From CBDCVO01 sp965223085 (lineage in GTDB: Bacteria > Pseudomonadota > Gammaproteobacteria > Ga0077536), in assembly GCA_965223085.1 (NCBI GenBank), contig OZ244981.1:2232001-2296000 (forward strand): DNA of 64,000 nt, given 5' to 3'. A program made the translations under genes and the position numbers. Shown here piece after piece: positions 7,943 to 16,566 of this stretch. Position 1 is the first letter of the stretch. Every line of letters begins with the position of its first letter. The notes under the pieces are model-generated. The model worked only from the letters and a program-made list of their open reading frames with translations, was not told where the DNA came from and did no database searches.

Positions 7943-9123
7943 AGTAACTGCAACTCTGACTCCGAGCCGTCATAGACCGTAATGGCGGTACCGGAAAGCG
8001 GCTCGCCGCCACCGGGTGTGACACGGTAAGTTTCTTGAAAATAAAGCGAGTGGGTACGTTCCTCGTTCATCACGTGGGGGTGCATGGAACACACCATGTT
8101 TTCCGGCAGGACAAAATCAAAACCCTCGCCGATGCGCGGCATTTCGATCATGGTCATGCCGATCGAATGGCCACAGACATGACCCGATATATAGCCGCGT
8201 TCGGCAAACGGCGTCATGCAGGCCTTGTGGACTTCCTCAGCGGTACGGCCTGCCTTCATGTTTTCGCACACCAACGCGTGAAATTCCTGTTGGGCATCCA
8301 TCATGTCGCGCGTGACCGTATCCATGCCTTGCGGCATGAGTGGGCGCGAATACTCCACCCAGTGCCCGCCTTCGCCGGAGACTTCAAGGCCATACATCAA
8401 ACCATCGGAATCCTGTACCGGACGGTTGCTCGGAAACACCATTTGTGGGCGCAGTGACCCGCCGGGGCCGATCTGCACCATGTCCATCGTGTTGCGTGCG
8501 CAGCCCAGGGACGCGAACGCATTTTCTGCAACGCCCATAAGTTCGGCTTCGGTTTTTCCGGCAGCGTAAGCACGGATCACTTCCAGCACGCCGTGGCGAT
8601 TGATTGCCATCGAGTGGCGTACCGAGGCAATTTCTTCATCCGATTTCTGTGCGCGTGAATAGTCGAAAGGGATGTCGAAGTCGATGATCTCGAAATCGGC
8701 GGCCGCGAGCGGCGTGTAGTCGCGTACATTAATAATGTAGTCAAGCCCATAAACGCCGACTTTTTTCGCGCTGTTGCGCTTGAGAAAATCCGCCATCCAC
8801 TCGCCACAATGGGTGGGAAATTCGCGCTGCTCGATAAATGTCGCACTGTGATCGCCTACCCAAGTGGCTTCGCGCGGAAACACACAGACCGGATCAGCGT
8901 CGGCGGGAATTACCACGTAGGCGTAGCGATGCAAAATATGAAAACCACATAAATAACGGACCGCCCCCTCGAAGCCGGTGTATTCACTACCGCAGACGAC
9001 TAACGCGTCGAGTCCGTGTGCCGCCATCGCGGCGCGCGTATTGTGGTAGCGGCGCTCGACTTCTGCGGCACTGGGTCGAAAGCGATTGACATAATCGGTA
9101 TCGGCTCGGGTTGTGGTGTTCAT
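7939..9123 (-). CDS. M24 (creatinase/Xaa-Pro peptidase-like) protein with substituted metal ligands
   Basis: A 394-residue protein with the two-domain M24B architecture: an N-terminal creatinase-like domain (RRYHNTRAAMAAHGLDALVV) and a C-terminal pita-bread domain. The His of CGHSIG (H319) and the last Glu (E364, in YFQETYRVT) are kept. The positions normally holding two Asp read Glu (E247 in GLEVSG, E257 in WVEYSR), and the IEPG glutamate reads His (H348 in CSMHPH). The protein may therefore use a different metal or be a non-peptidase, as with creatinase and the DMSP lyase DddP, which share this fold. It is followed at 17 nt by two ketopantoate-reductase-like genes on the same strand. Confidence 0.87.
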   Translation of the reverse strand: MNTTTRADTDYVNRFRPSAAEVERRYHNTRAAMAAHGLDALVVCGSEYTGFEGAVRYLCGFHILHRYAYVVIPADADPVCVFPREATWVGDHSATFIEQREFPTHCGEWMADFLKRNSAKKVGVYGLDYIINVRDYTPLAAADFEIIDFDIPFDYSRAQKSDEEIASVRHSMAINRHGVLEVIRAYAAGKTEAELMGVAENAFASLGCARNTMDMVQIGPGGSLRPQMVFPSNRPVQDSDGLMYGLEVSGEGGHWVEYSRPLMPQGMDTVTRDMMDAQQEFHALVCENMKAGRTAEEVHKACMTPFAERGYISGHVCGHSIGMTMIEMPRIGEGFDFVLPENMVCSMHPHVMNEERTHSLYFQETYRVTPGGGEPLSGTAITVYDGSESELQLL

Positions 9124-9139
9124 GGACTTCTCTCCAGGT

Positions 9140-10054
9140 TCATTGCGCCAGCGTCCAGCTGTATTCCAAGCCTTTCACCATGTCCGCGATGGCGCGGTTC
9201 AGCGGACAGGGCACGCCAATCTTCTCGCCGATCGAGGCCACGCCGCCATTAATAGTGTCGATTTCCGTTGCTCGGCGTGCTTCGACATCTTGCAGCATGC
9301 TCGGTTTGTGCAGATAGGCAACTTCCCGTCCATAGTCGATCATCTCCTCGGGATCTTTCTCGAGAGTTACCCCCAGGGCGTCTGCAACGGCAATGCCTTC
9401 CTGGGCGACTGCGCTCATCACCGCGCGCACCTGCTCGCAGGCAACGCCGTGCGGCAGGCTGGTAAGGGCGGCGACGCCGTTCGAAGCACAGTTGAAAATA
9501 AGCTTGGTCCACATCGGGCCACGAGGATCGGCTACGGCTTGCGTCTCCATGCCAGCGCGCGTGAGCGTAGCGGCGAGGCGCTCGCATTCGGCCGCGCTCG
9601 CGGGTTTGGCGGCAAACGGACCGATCGTGGTTAAGCCCTTGGTGTCGTGATTACACACGCCCGGTGCGGTGATATGCCCCGCTGGGAAGGTCGTCCCCAT
9701 GATTACTCGGGGCACGTACTCGGCGATGATTTCTTCGCTGCCGACCCCGTTCTGTACCGAGCACACGGCGCCATCGGTGAAAATCGCCGCGCACGCTGCC
9801 ATCGCCGCGCGCGTGTGCAAAGTCTTCGCGGCAATAATGCCGAATTCACACGGCGGGATCTCGCTGGCATTGCTGCGCGCATTAACCGCGCTGGTGAAAT
9901 CACTTTGACCTGTAAGCTGTAAGCCGTGTTTGTTGATCGCATCGACGTGTTCCTGATTAGGGTCGTAAGCCCAAACCTCGATATCATCGAGGCGCGCTAA
10001 ATGGGCGGCGAACAAGCTACCGATGGCACCACAGCCGATGATGCATGCTTTCAT
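9140..10054 (-). CDS. Ketopantoate reductase-family oxidoreductase, copy 1
   Basis: A 304-residue NAD(P)-dependent 2-oxoacid reductase of the PanE/ApbA family. It has the Rossmann nucleotide motif GCGAIGSLFAAHL at the start, and the catalytic-domain block GPMWTKLIFNCASNG contains the conserved Lys and Asn. The family reduces 2-oxo acids such as 2-dehydropantoate; proteins in catabolic clusters often act on other oxo or hydroxy acids. The ATG at 10054 follows the upstream gene by 10 nt, so it is co-transcribed with a close paralogue. Two different copies side by side argue against a housekeeping pantothenate role. Confidence 0.87.
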   Translation of the reverse strand: MKACIIGCGAIGSLFAAHLARLDDIEVWAYDPNQEHVDAINKHGLQLTGQSDFTSAVNARSNASEIPPCEFGIIAAKTLHTRAAMAACAAIFTDGAVCSVQNGVGSEEIIAEYVPRVIMGTTFPAGHITAPGVCNHDTKGLTTIGPFAAKPASAAECERLAATLTRAGMETQAVADPRGPMWTKLIFNCASNGVAALTSLPHGVACEQVRAVMSAVAQEGIAVADALGVTLEKDPEEMIDYGREVAYLHKPSMLQDVEARRATEIDTINGGVASIGEKIGVPCPLNRAIADMVKGLEYSWTLAQ

Positions 10055-10064
10055 GGGCGTTATC

Positions 10065-11030
10065 TCAATAATTGCTAGGATGGTCCCAGCTCGACTCACG
10101 GGCCTTGACCAAGCGATATAAAGTTTCGTGATAGGGCGCTGCGACGCCCGCCTGCTGCGCTTCGCGCACGATCGCGCCGGTGATCCAGTCGACTTCGGTG
10201 CGCTGACGATGACGCACGTCGTTTAGCATCGAAGGCACATGCCCGTACTCATCGTCACCCGTGGAGCCGTGGCTTACTGCGCGCACATTCATCTCCCATG
10301 GATCATCGGCGATCTCAACGCCGCGTGCCAATGCAACGTGTCGCCCTTCCGCCATCATGGTGTGTACCAGGTGCCCTAAATCGGCGAGGTCATCGCGCTT
10401 GGTAAACGCAATAATGTGCGGCAGGTCTGTCATCGCGGCAATGGCGTTGACCGCAGAATTGAAAATCAACTTCGACCATTGGTGCGGGCGCAAGTCCTCA
10501 TAAGCTTCCGCTTGGAGGCCGGCACGAATCAGCAGCGCGGCGACAGCTTGCACGAACGCAAAATCGGGTCCGTGTTCCGCCCACGGACCCATCCAGGTGG
10601 CAGTGTCCAGTTCGTATTCGACATGAATGTCACTATGACGTACGCCGCTCATAAACGTAACGCCGGAAATCAGCGGCCAGTCGCCATAACGTTGCAGTAC
10701 CGCTTCGCAACCGAGGCCATTTTGCACGAGCAGCACCGCCGCATCCGGAAAGTGTCCGTGGAGCGTGGTGGCACTCGCCTCGACTGCCGTGGCCTTGGTC
10801 GCGAGAATGATCAAATCGACGGCGCCGAGATCGGCGGGTTTATGTGAGGCGCGAACGCGCGCATGGCGCTGGGACTTTCCAGTGACTTTCAAGCCGCTTT
10901 CATTCAGCGCTCGCGCGTGCTCTTCGCGGCGTGTGAGCACCGTAGTCTCGGCGACCGTGCCCAGGTGGCCCACAAACAGACTGCCGATCGCACCCGCGCC
11001 CACGACGCACACCCGCTCGATACTGGACAT
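10065..11030 (-). CDS. Ketopantoate reductase-family oxidoreductase, copy 2
   Basis: A 321-residue paralogue of the next gene in the operon. It has the nucleotide motif VVGAGAIGSLFVGHL, the substrate-domain block PHQWSKLIFNSAVNA with the catalytic Lys, and a C-terminal helical domain. The ATG at 11030 has AGGGG 6 nt upstream, preferred over a GTG at 11042. The copies are alike in block order but clearly diverged in sequence, so they are not a recent duplication. They may form a heterodimer or act on two related substrates. The AraC-type regulator just upstream on the same strand probably controls them. Confidence 0.87.
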   Translation of the reverse strand: MSSIERVCVVGAGAIGSLFVGHLGTVAETTVLTRREEHARALNESGLKVTGKSQRHARVRASHKPADLGAVDLIILATKATAVEASATTLHGHFPDAAVLLVQNGLGCEAVLQRYGDWPLISGVTFMSGVRHSDIHVEYELDTATWMGPWAEHGPDFAFVQAVAALLIRAGLQAEAYEDLRPHQWSKLIFNSAVNAIAAMTDLPHIIAFTKRDDLADLGHLVHTMMAEGRHVALARGVEIADDPWEMNVRAVSHGSTGDDEYGHVPSMLNDVRHRQRTEVDWITGAIVREAQQAGVAAPYHETLYRLVKARESSWDHPSNY

Positions 11031-11168
11031 AGTACCCCTCACGTCTCCGCGCTAGCGCAGCAAAATGACCGCTCACGAACGATACTAGAAGTGCAGCGTT
11101 TGCACTGTCTTGCTCGTCGCTGCATGACTTATTGACTCAGGGGGTGCAGGGCCCAATCGCGGTGCGAC

Positions 11169-12167
11169 TCAAGGGTTCGAGACGGCAATATTTTTTGCCG
11201 CTTCGGCACCGAGATCGTCCGGGGACGATTTTGCTTGTTCGGCCGCGATCTCGCGGAGTTTACTCGGCGGCACGTCGAATCGCGATTTAAAGGCGCGACT
11301 GAAATGAGATGGATCGTTGAAGCCACGGCGAAACGCGATTTCACTGACCCGCATATGGTTCATGTTAGGGTCCAAGAGATCCTGTCGGGTCGCGCGCAGG
11401 CGCCGATCCCATAGCCACTTCGATACCGTCATGCCGGCTTGGTGGAAAACACTATGCAAATACCGCATTGAGATACCGTTAGCTTTGGCGATTTTCTCGG
11501 GCGTCAATTCGCAGTCGGCGTAGTTCGCTTCCATGAATTCTAAAATCCGGCGAAACAAGGCGGATTGTTTTGCGTGTTGCTGTTCATAGCTATGATCCGC
11601 CTGCGCGCGCAATACGGCTGCGGTGAGTTCGAGCAAGCTCTCGGCTAAGGTGTATTGTTCGGTGCGGTGCAGGCCCTCCGTCTCGAACGCGAGGGCTTTC
11701 AACATTTCGTGAATAATCGTCACTAAACCACCTCGCGGCAGCAGGCGGGGACGAAACCGCCGTTCGTTCTGGTGACCTAAAATGCGCTCTTGGTAAATCG
11801 GATTAGGAATATGCAGGATAAGGCGGTGGCTGTGCTGGGTGTGAATGACCGTATACGGTTCACCGGCCGACATCATCGCCAAGCTGCCGGGGCGTTGGGT
11901 GAATTCCGCTTCACCTTGTTTGACCACCACCGTGCCTTCCACTTGGGTCGCGAGCAGAAAATCGTCAATGGCGTCCTTATTGATATCTTCCACCCGGCGG
12001 TGGATCTCGATCGGATCGATCTCAATATCGAATAGCTCTAGTTTTCCGAGCGGCAGTTCCCGGCAGCTGAAATTGCTGATCGGTTTACCGAGGACTTCTG
12101 TCGCCACAGCCACATGAGCCGCACGGACGGTAGCCTGGAGGTCGTTTGCCGAGCGCTTTGAGCTCAT
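11169..12167 (-). CDS. AraC-family transcriptional regulator
   Basis: A 332-residue regulator with an N-terminal ligand-sensing half of the AraC_binding_2 type (roughly residues 30-200, including VVVKQGEAEFTQRPGSLAMM) and a C-terminal pair of helix-turn-helix units. These are seen as LTPEKIAKANGISMRYLHSV, then MRVSEIAFRRGFNDPSHFSR and AFKSRFDVPPSKLRE, which fits XylS/AraC proteins. It reads away from the FAH-M20-deacetylase genes, with an inverted repeat in the gap, and lies upstream of the reductase/M24 genes. It is a good candidate for a local activator responding to the pathway substrate; the ligand is unknown. Confidence 0.9.
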   Translation of the reverse strand: MSSKRSANDLQATVRAAHVAVATEVLGKPISNFSCRELPLGKLELFDIEIDPIEIHRRVEDINKDAIDDFLLATQVEGTVVVKQGEAEFTQRPGSLAMMSAGEPYTVIHTQHSHRLILHIPNPIYQERILGHQNERRFRPRLLPRGGLVTIIHEMLKALAFETEGLHRTEQYTLAESLLELTAAVLRAQADHSYEQQHAKQSALFRRILEFMEANYADCELTPEKIAKANGISMRYLHSVFHQAGMTVSKWLWDRRLRATRQDLLDPNMNHMRVSEIAFRRGFNDPSHFSRAFKSRFDVPPSKLREIAAEQAKSSPDDLGAEAAKNIAVSNP

Positions 12168-12212
12168 GTAATCATGCTTTCGTCTGTCGGGATTTTGCCT
12201 GCAAATGTAGTA

Positions 12213-12247
12213 TTTAGACGGTTGCGCGGTGAGTCAACCGTTTAGAC
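12213..12247. promoter_or_regulatory. Inverted and direct repeat in the AraC/FAH divergent promoter
   Basis: The inverted repeat ACGGTTG (12218-12224) / CAACCGT (12235-12241) is overlaid by a direct repeat TTTAGAC (12213-12219 and 12241-12247). The site lies between the divergent AraC regulator and the FAH-family gene. Direct repeats about 2-3 helical turns apart are typical of AraC-family sites, so this is a candidate operator. No binding evidence is visible. Confidence 0.45.
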
Positions 12248-12358
12248 ATCAGCGGGCAAGACAGATGGTTCGCCCGACACCTATCATCGGTGCAACGGTC
12301 GAAAATCTATCGTCACCGCCCACCCGCCCTGGAGCCGTTCCTACCCGAGGATGTGGAT

Positions 12359-13267
12359 ATGAAACTAGCCACCATTGCCATTAAGAATACCGGAGAAAAA
12401 ACGGTTGCCATCTATCAACAGGACAAATATCTCGACGCCGTAGCGCTCAGTGAGGGCACGATCGCTGCCTCCATGGTCGAGGTGCTACGCGGTGGGGACG
12501 CTACGATGGCGCAGCTTCGGGACCTTGTGGCGAGCGCCGATGGCAGCCGGCACGCCTATCAGCCGGACGAAGTTGAATTACAGGCACCCGTGCGCCCCGG
12601 CAAGATTATTCATACTTCTTGCAACTTTGATGCACATTTAGATGAATTGACTACCTGGCAAGCGCCCGAATGGCAGGAGCACGGTTGGAACGAGTTTCAT
12701 TTCGAGCATCCCACGGGTTTTCTGCAAGCGCCGTCGTGCACAATCGGCTCTGGGGCGAGAATAGAGATCCCGCGTTTCACCGAGCAGCTTGATTATGAAA
12801 TCGAGGTTGCGATCGTGATCGGCAAAACCACAAAGAATGTAACGACCGAACAAGCTATGTCACATGTGGCGGGGTTGTCGATTTTCAACGATATTTCTGC
12901 GCGAGATATTCAGGCGCGCGAGCACGCCAACAATGTCATTCTCATGGGCAAGAGTTTCGACGGTTCCTGTCCGCTTGGCCCATGGCTGGTAACCTTAGAC
13001 GAATTGTACGAACCTGATGACCTTACGATGAAGCTCTATTTAAACGGCGAATTGCGCCAAGATTCTAGTACTCGCAATACGCACTACAAGATGGCCAGTC
13101 TGGTGTCGTGGTGGTCGCAAATGACTTTAGAGCCGGGCGACATTATTACCACCGGGAGTCCACCGGGTGTGATCTCGGGCATGAAAAACCCGCAGTGGAT
13201 GAAATCCGGCGATGTCATCGAAGCGCATGTTGAAAAGCTCGGTTGCCTCGTCACGCATATCGGCTAG
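12359..13267 (+). CDS. Fumarylacetoacetate hydrolase (FAH)-family protein
   Basis: A 302-residue FAH-fold enzyme. The metal-binding DYEIEVAIVIGK supplies two Glu, FNDISARDIQAREH supplies the Asp and catalytic region, and KSFDGSCPLGPW plus ITTGSPPGVI complete the active-site signature. The family hydrolyses or decarboxylates C-C bonds in acyl-pyruvates and opened aromatic rings. The ATG at 12359 has GAGG 9 nt upstream. It is 25 nt from the M20 gene and is probably the first gene of a FAH-M20-deacetylase operon divergent from the AraC regulator. The substrate is unknown. Confidence 0.9.
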   Translation: MKLATIAIKNTGEKTVAIYQQDKYLDAVALSEGTIAASMVEVLRGGDATMAQLRDLVASADGSRHAYQPDEVELQAPVRPGKIIHTSCNFDAHLDELTTWQAPEWQEHGWNEFHFEHPTGFLQAPSCTIGSGARIEIPRFTEQLDYEIEVAIVIGKTTKNVTTEQAMSHVAGLSIFNDISARDIQAREHANNVILMGKSFDGSCPLGPWLVTLDELYEPDDLTMKLYLNGELRQDSSTRNTHYKMASLVSWWSQMTLEPGDIITTGSPPGVISGMKNPQWMKSGDVIEAHVEKLGCLVTHIG

Positions 13268-13292
13268 CGGCGATGAAGCATAAAAAAACATC

Positions 13293-14564
13293 ATGAACAC
13301 GTTGAACGCAGATCTCGTTAAGCGCGCGATCGACCATATTGATCGCGAACGGCTTATCAAACTCGTGATGGACCTGGTCGATATTCCGAGCCCGACCGGC
13401 TACGAAGGCGATGTCGCACGGGCACTGAATGACATATTAAGCGATGCCGGCTTTGATGCGGTGCTGCAACCCATCGGCGATGAGCGCTACAACGCGATCG
13501 GCCGTTGGCAAGGAAAGGGTGGCGGCAAATCCCTGATGTTTAATGGTCACCTGGATACTTCTTTTGGCCCCGAGCAAGCTCACCGGGGTCTTGGGTACCA
13601 GTGCAAAGCCACCCTAGTAGACGACGAATGGATCTACGGGATGGGCTCTTTCAATATGAAGAGCGCGATGGGAACCTACCTCACTGCTGTCGATGCGATC
13701 CGTACAGCGGGTATTGAGTTGGGCGGAGACGTGGTAGTTGCAGGCGTTGCCGGCGAAATCGAAAAAGCACCGGTCAACGATTATGAGGGTCCAGCGTATC
13801 AAGGCTACGGGGTGGGGACGAAGTTCGCGATCACCCACGGCGCGATCGCGGATTGTTGCATCCTAGGTGAGCCCACAAACATGATGTTGATCCCGCGTCA
13901 CTGTGGCAGCACCTGGGTAAAGATCACAGTGCCCGGTCATCTTATTCATACCGCCTGGTCGGAACCCGATAAGAACGCGATCAACAAAGCCCGCTTGGTA
14001 CTAGATGCCGTTCACGATTGGATCCCAGACTACTGCGAGCGACACACGCTGGCTGATGGCTTCCAACCCCGTGTCAACGTCTCGGCCATCGAAGGCGGCT
14101 GGAGTTGGCGCGGTGCACGCACGCCGGAGAACTGCGTGATCTACATGGACGTGCGCACTTTGCCGGACGATTTGCCTTTGCTTGCCTATAATGAAGTCCG
14201 TGCCCTGGTCTCCCGTCTTGTTGACCAATACCCAAACTTAGAAGGCACTAAGGTTGATACTTTTATGAGTGTCCCGGGCACGTCAATTCCGGACGACCAC
14301 GAACTCGTGCAAACCATAATTTCCGCACACACCGAACAGCTCGGCACGCCACCGCAACTCGGAATTGAAACCTGGATGAGCGATGCGGCGCATATGAATC
14401 GTTACGGTATTCCGACGGTGAACTACGGCTCCGCGGGGCGTATTCGCACCGGTGGTGGCGGTTTTTCAACCCACCAAGGCGAGGCCGCGCATATCGGCGA
14501 CATGGTGGACATCGTCAAGGTTTATATACAGTGTATTTTGCAGATCTGTGGGGCAGTGCAGTGA
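13293..14564 (+). CDS. M20-family metallo-amidohydrolase with bridging Asp replaced by Asn
   Basis: A 423-residue member of the ArgE/DapE/CPG2 peptidase M20 family. Metal and catalytic marks are H86 and D88 in FNGHLDTS, the catalytic-base region GVAGEIEKAP (E155), E193 in LGEPTN, and a C-terminal His in FSTHQGEAAH. The usual metal-bridging Asp of the GxGxxDMKGG motif is Asn here (N121 in GMGSFNMKSAMG). A lid/dimerisation domain lies between. The family cleaves amide bonds of N-acyl amino acids, dipeptides or allantoate-like compounds. It stands between FAH and polysaccharide-deacetylase-like genes on the same strand. Confidence 0.88.
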   Translation: MNTLNADLVKRAIDHIDRERLIKLVMDLVDIPSPTGYEGDVARALNDILSDAGFDAVLQPIGDERYNAIGRWQGKGGGKSLMFNGHLDTSFGPEQAHRGLGYQCKATLVDDEWIYGMGSFNMKSAMGTYLTAVDAIRTAGIELGGDVVVAGVAGEIEKAPVNDYEGPAYQGYGVGTKFAITHGAIADCCILGEPTNMMLIPRHCGSTWVKITVPGHLIHTAWSEPDKNAINKARLVLDAVHDWIPDYCERHTLADGFQPRVNVSAIEGGWSWRGARTPENCVIYMDVRTLPDDLPLLAYNEVRALVSRLVDQYPNLEGTKVDTFMSVPGTSIPDDHELVQTIISAHTEQLGTPPQLGIETWMSDAAHMNRYGIPTVNYGSAGRIRTGGGGFSTHQGEAAHIGDMVDIVKVYIQCILQICGAVQ

Positions 14565-14606
14565 GTGCGTGCCTGATGCCTCGCTAACGAACGTGGTCAC
14601 GCCGGC

Positions 14607-15491
14607 GTGAAGCGACCCGAGCAACGTTTCCCTTTCTCTGCCATGCCGCAACGGTCGCGCTGGCACCTACCAGACGGCAAACGCATGGCGGTTTATACCG
14701 TCGTCAACGTCGAAGAGTGGGATATCGAGCGTCCTGTTGCGCGCGAATACGTCACACCACCGGCGGGGGTTGTGACCGTGCCCAATATTCCCAATTGGGC
14801 GTGGCACGAATATGGTATGCGTGTCGGTTTCTGGCGCATCCTCGAGGCGTTCGATAAGCGCCACTTGAAGGCGAGTACCGCGATCAACGCACGGGTTTGT
14901 CTCGGGGCGGGGGAACCGGTCGCCGCAGCGATGCGTGCCGCCGGTTGGGGTTTCATGGGCCATGGTTTTCATCAACAAGCGCTGCATACGGTCGAAGATC
15001 AGCAAGATAATATTCGTAAGACTTTTGAGGTTTTGCACGACTATACCGGTATCGCACCCAAGGGTTGGTTGGGTCCCGGTTTGCACGAAACACTGGATAC
15101 TTTAGATTATCTCGCCGCAGTCGGGTTTAAATTCGTCACCGATTGGCCGTTGGATGAACATCCCGTAACCATGTCGACCAGCAGCGAGCCGATCGTCGCG
15201 ATGCCTTACACAATGGAACTCTCTGACTTGCCGATGATGGTCGTGCACATGCACACCTCGCGCCTGTGGTTGGAGCGCACGGTCGATCACTTCGATCGTC
15301 TCTACGCTGAAAGCGCGGCACAACCCCGAGTGATGTCGATGAGCATTCATCCTTACATTATGGGCGTGCCGCACCGGATTGGTTACTTTGAACAAGCGCT
15401 CGATTATATTCTTAAGCACGACGATGTTTGGTTTGCTACGGCAGAAGAAATCTACGCTTGGTTTGTCGCCGAAAAGGAACGGAAGAATTAG
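14607..15491 (+). CDS. Polysaccharide deacetylase-family protein (PuuE/allantoinase-like branch)
   Basis: A 294-residue NodB-fold protein. Where classical deacetylases have a TFDD motif, it has VNVEEW, and the second block reads GHGFHQQ. This pattern is typical of the PuuE-like branch, which hydrolyses cyclic amides such as allantoin. Other blocks are GWGFMGHGFHQQ, GWLGPGLHETLDTLDYLA and SIHPYIMGVPHRIGY. I chose the GTG at 14607 because the residues after it match the usual N-terminal lead-in of the branch; an ATG at 14643 is possible. It is the last gene of the FAH-M20 set and ends just before an IS6-type element. Confidence 0.84.
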   Translation: MKRPEQRFPFSAMPQRSRWHLPDGKRMAVYTVVNVEEWDIERPVAREYVTPPAGVVTVPNIPNWAWHEYGMRVGFWRILEAFDKRHLKASTAINARVCLGAGEPVAAAMRAAGWGFMGHGFHQQALHTVEDQQDNIRKTFEVLHDYTGIAPKGWLGPGLHETLDTLDYLAAVGFKFVTDWPLDEHPVTMSTSSEPIVAMPYTMELSDLPMMVVHMHTSRLWLERTVDHFDRLYAESAAQPRVMSMSIHPYIMGVPHRIGYFEQALDYILKHDDVWFATAEEIYAWFVAEKERKN

Positions 15492-15551
15492 TTTTTAATC
15501 CCTCCGTCCCTTTTCGTTTCCGTGCCGTAGCTGCTATCGAATACCGTCGCC

Positions 15552-16350
15552 GGTACTGCCAACTTAACGGCGTATGCGCGATAATTGCCCGATGAATAAA
15601 AACTTCGGCCCCTATAAGCGTCACCGATTTCCGCCTGAGATTATTCAATACGCGGTCTGGCTCTATTTTCGTTTCAATTTAAGCCACGGAGACATCGAAG
15701 ATCTGTTGGCTCAACGCGGGGTCATCGTCACGCGTGAATCCATTCGCCTGTGGTGCATTAAATTCGGACCACAGTATGCCCGTCGGTTACGGTGTAATCA
15801 CCAGGGTTATGGCGATACTTTTTTCATTGATGAAGTCTTCGTCAAAATCCGCGGCAAGCAGCATTATCTATGGCGGGCCGTCGATCAGGACGCTGAGGTG
15901 GTTGATGTTTTTCTACATTCTACAGACACGCAGGGATGGCAGGGCCGCCAAGCAGTTCTTTAAGCGCCTGATAAGTAGGCACCGTGGTGAGCCGAGGAAA
16001 ATCGTAACGGATAAGTTGAAAAGTTATGGTGTCGCGTATCGGGTACTGATCCCAAATGCGACCGACGACACATCCCGATACGCCAATAACCGCGCTGAAC
16101 TTTCGCATCAGCCGACACGAGTAGGAGAGCGGGTGATGCAGCGGTTCAAATGGGTCCGACATGCGCAGCGATTTCTGAGTGTTCATGCCGCTGTATATAA
16201 CCTATTCAATCTTGGACGCCACCTGGTTTCCGCGCACCATTTTCGGGAGTTAAGATGTCGTGCGTTTGCATAATGGGAAGCGGTAATTGCTGCATAAGAT
16301 AACACCACGGTCGAAATTGTACTGCTGATTAAAGTTAACTTGGCGATACC
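15552..16350 (+). mobile_element. IS6-family insertion sequence, degenerate
   Basis: An element of about 800 nt whose ends are imperfect inverted repeats. The left end (15552-15567) reads GGTACTGCCAACTTAA, and the right end (16335-16350) reads TTAACTTGGCGATACC, a 13/16 match in reverse complement. It encloses a broken IS6/IS26-type transposase. The 8-nt flanks are not identical, so no target duplication is seen, as expected after recombination or decay. Its right end sits directly against a truncated MFS transporter reading frame. Confidence 0.7.
15592..16273 (+). pseudogene. IS6-family DDE transposase, frameshifted
   Basis: The first frame (to 15963) carries the N-terminal zinc/HTH-like region and start of the DDE domain: PEIIQYAVWLYFRFNLSHG, TRESIRLWCIKFGPQYARRL and DTFFIDEVFVKIRGKQHYLW. 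The second frame (from about 15914) continues with RRDGRAAKQFFKRL, RKIVTDKLKSYG and RFKWVRHAQRFLS. The break lies at CTACATTCTACAG near 15914-15926; removing 7 nt (one CTACATT) restores DVFLQTRRDGRAA in one frame. A 7-nt duplication therefore inactivated the gene. The catalytic Asp residues and C-terminal half are otherwise recognisable. Confidence 0.85.
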
Positions 16351-16564
16351 ATGGGCAGCGATTGCCGGTGGGGTATTTGCGCTGAGCACGGCTCTCGGTC
16401 CCGTTACCGGCGCCGCGCTTATAGACGGGGTCGGCTATAAGGGCATTGTCTGGCTACAGTTCGTCGCAACCGTTCCGGCAATGTACATCTTCGTCCGGGT
16501 AAATCGAATGATCGCAAATCGCTTATCCGCCGATAAGGATTTGCTTGCCCAGGTCGTCGAATAG
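16351..16564 (+). pseudogene. MFS transporter, C-terminal remnant cut by the IS6 element
   Basis: An open frame of about 71 codons continues straight out of the IS6 right end. It encodes two hydrophobic helices: AIAGGVFALSTALGPVTGAA, then GYKGIVWLQFVATVPAMYIF, ending with a short hydrophilic tail. The glycine-rich helix and the final pair of helices look like the end of a major facilitator superfamily transporter. It has no start codon or ribosome-binding site of its own. The 5' part is absent beyond the element, so it was lost or moved when the IS inserted. Confidence 0.6.
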
Positions 16565-16566
16565 GT

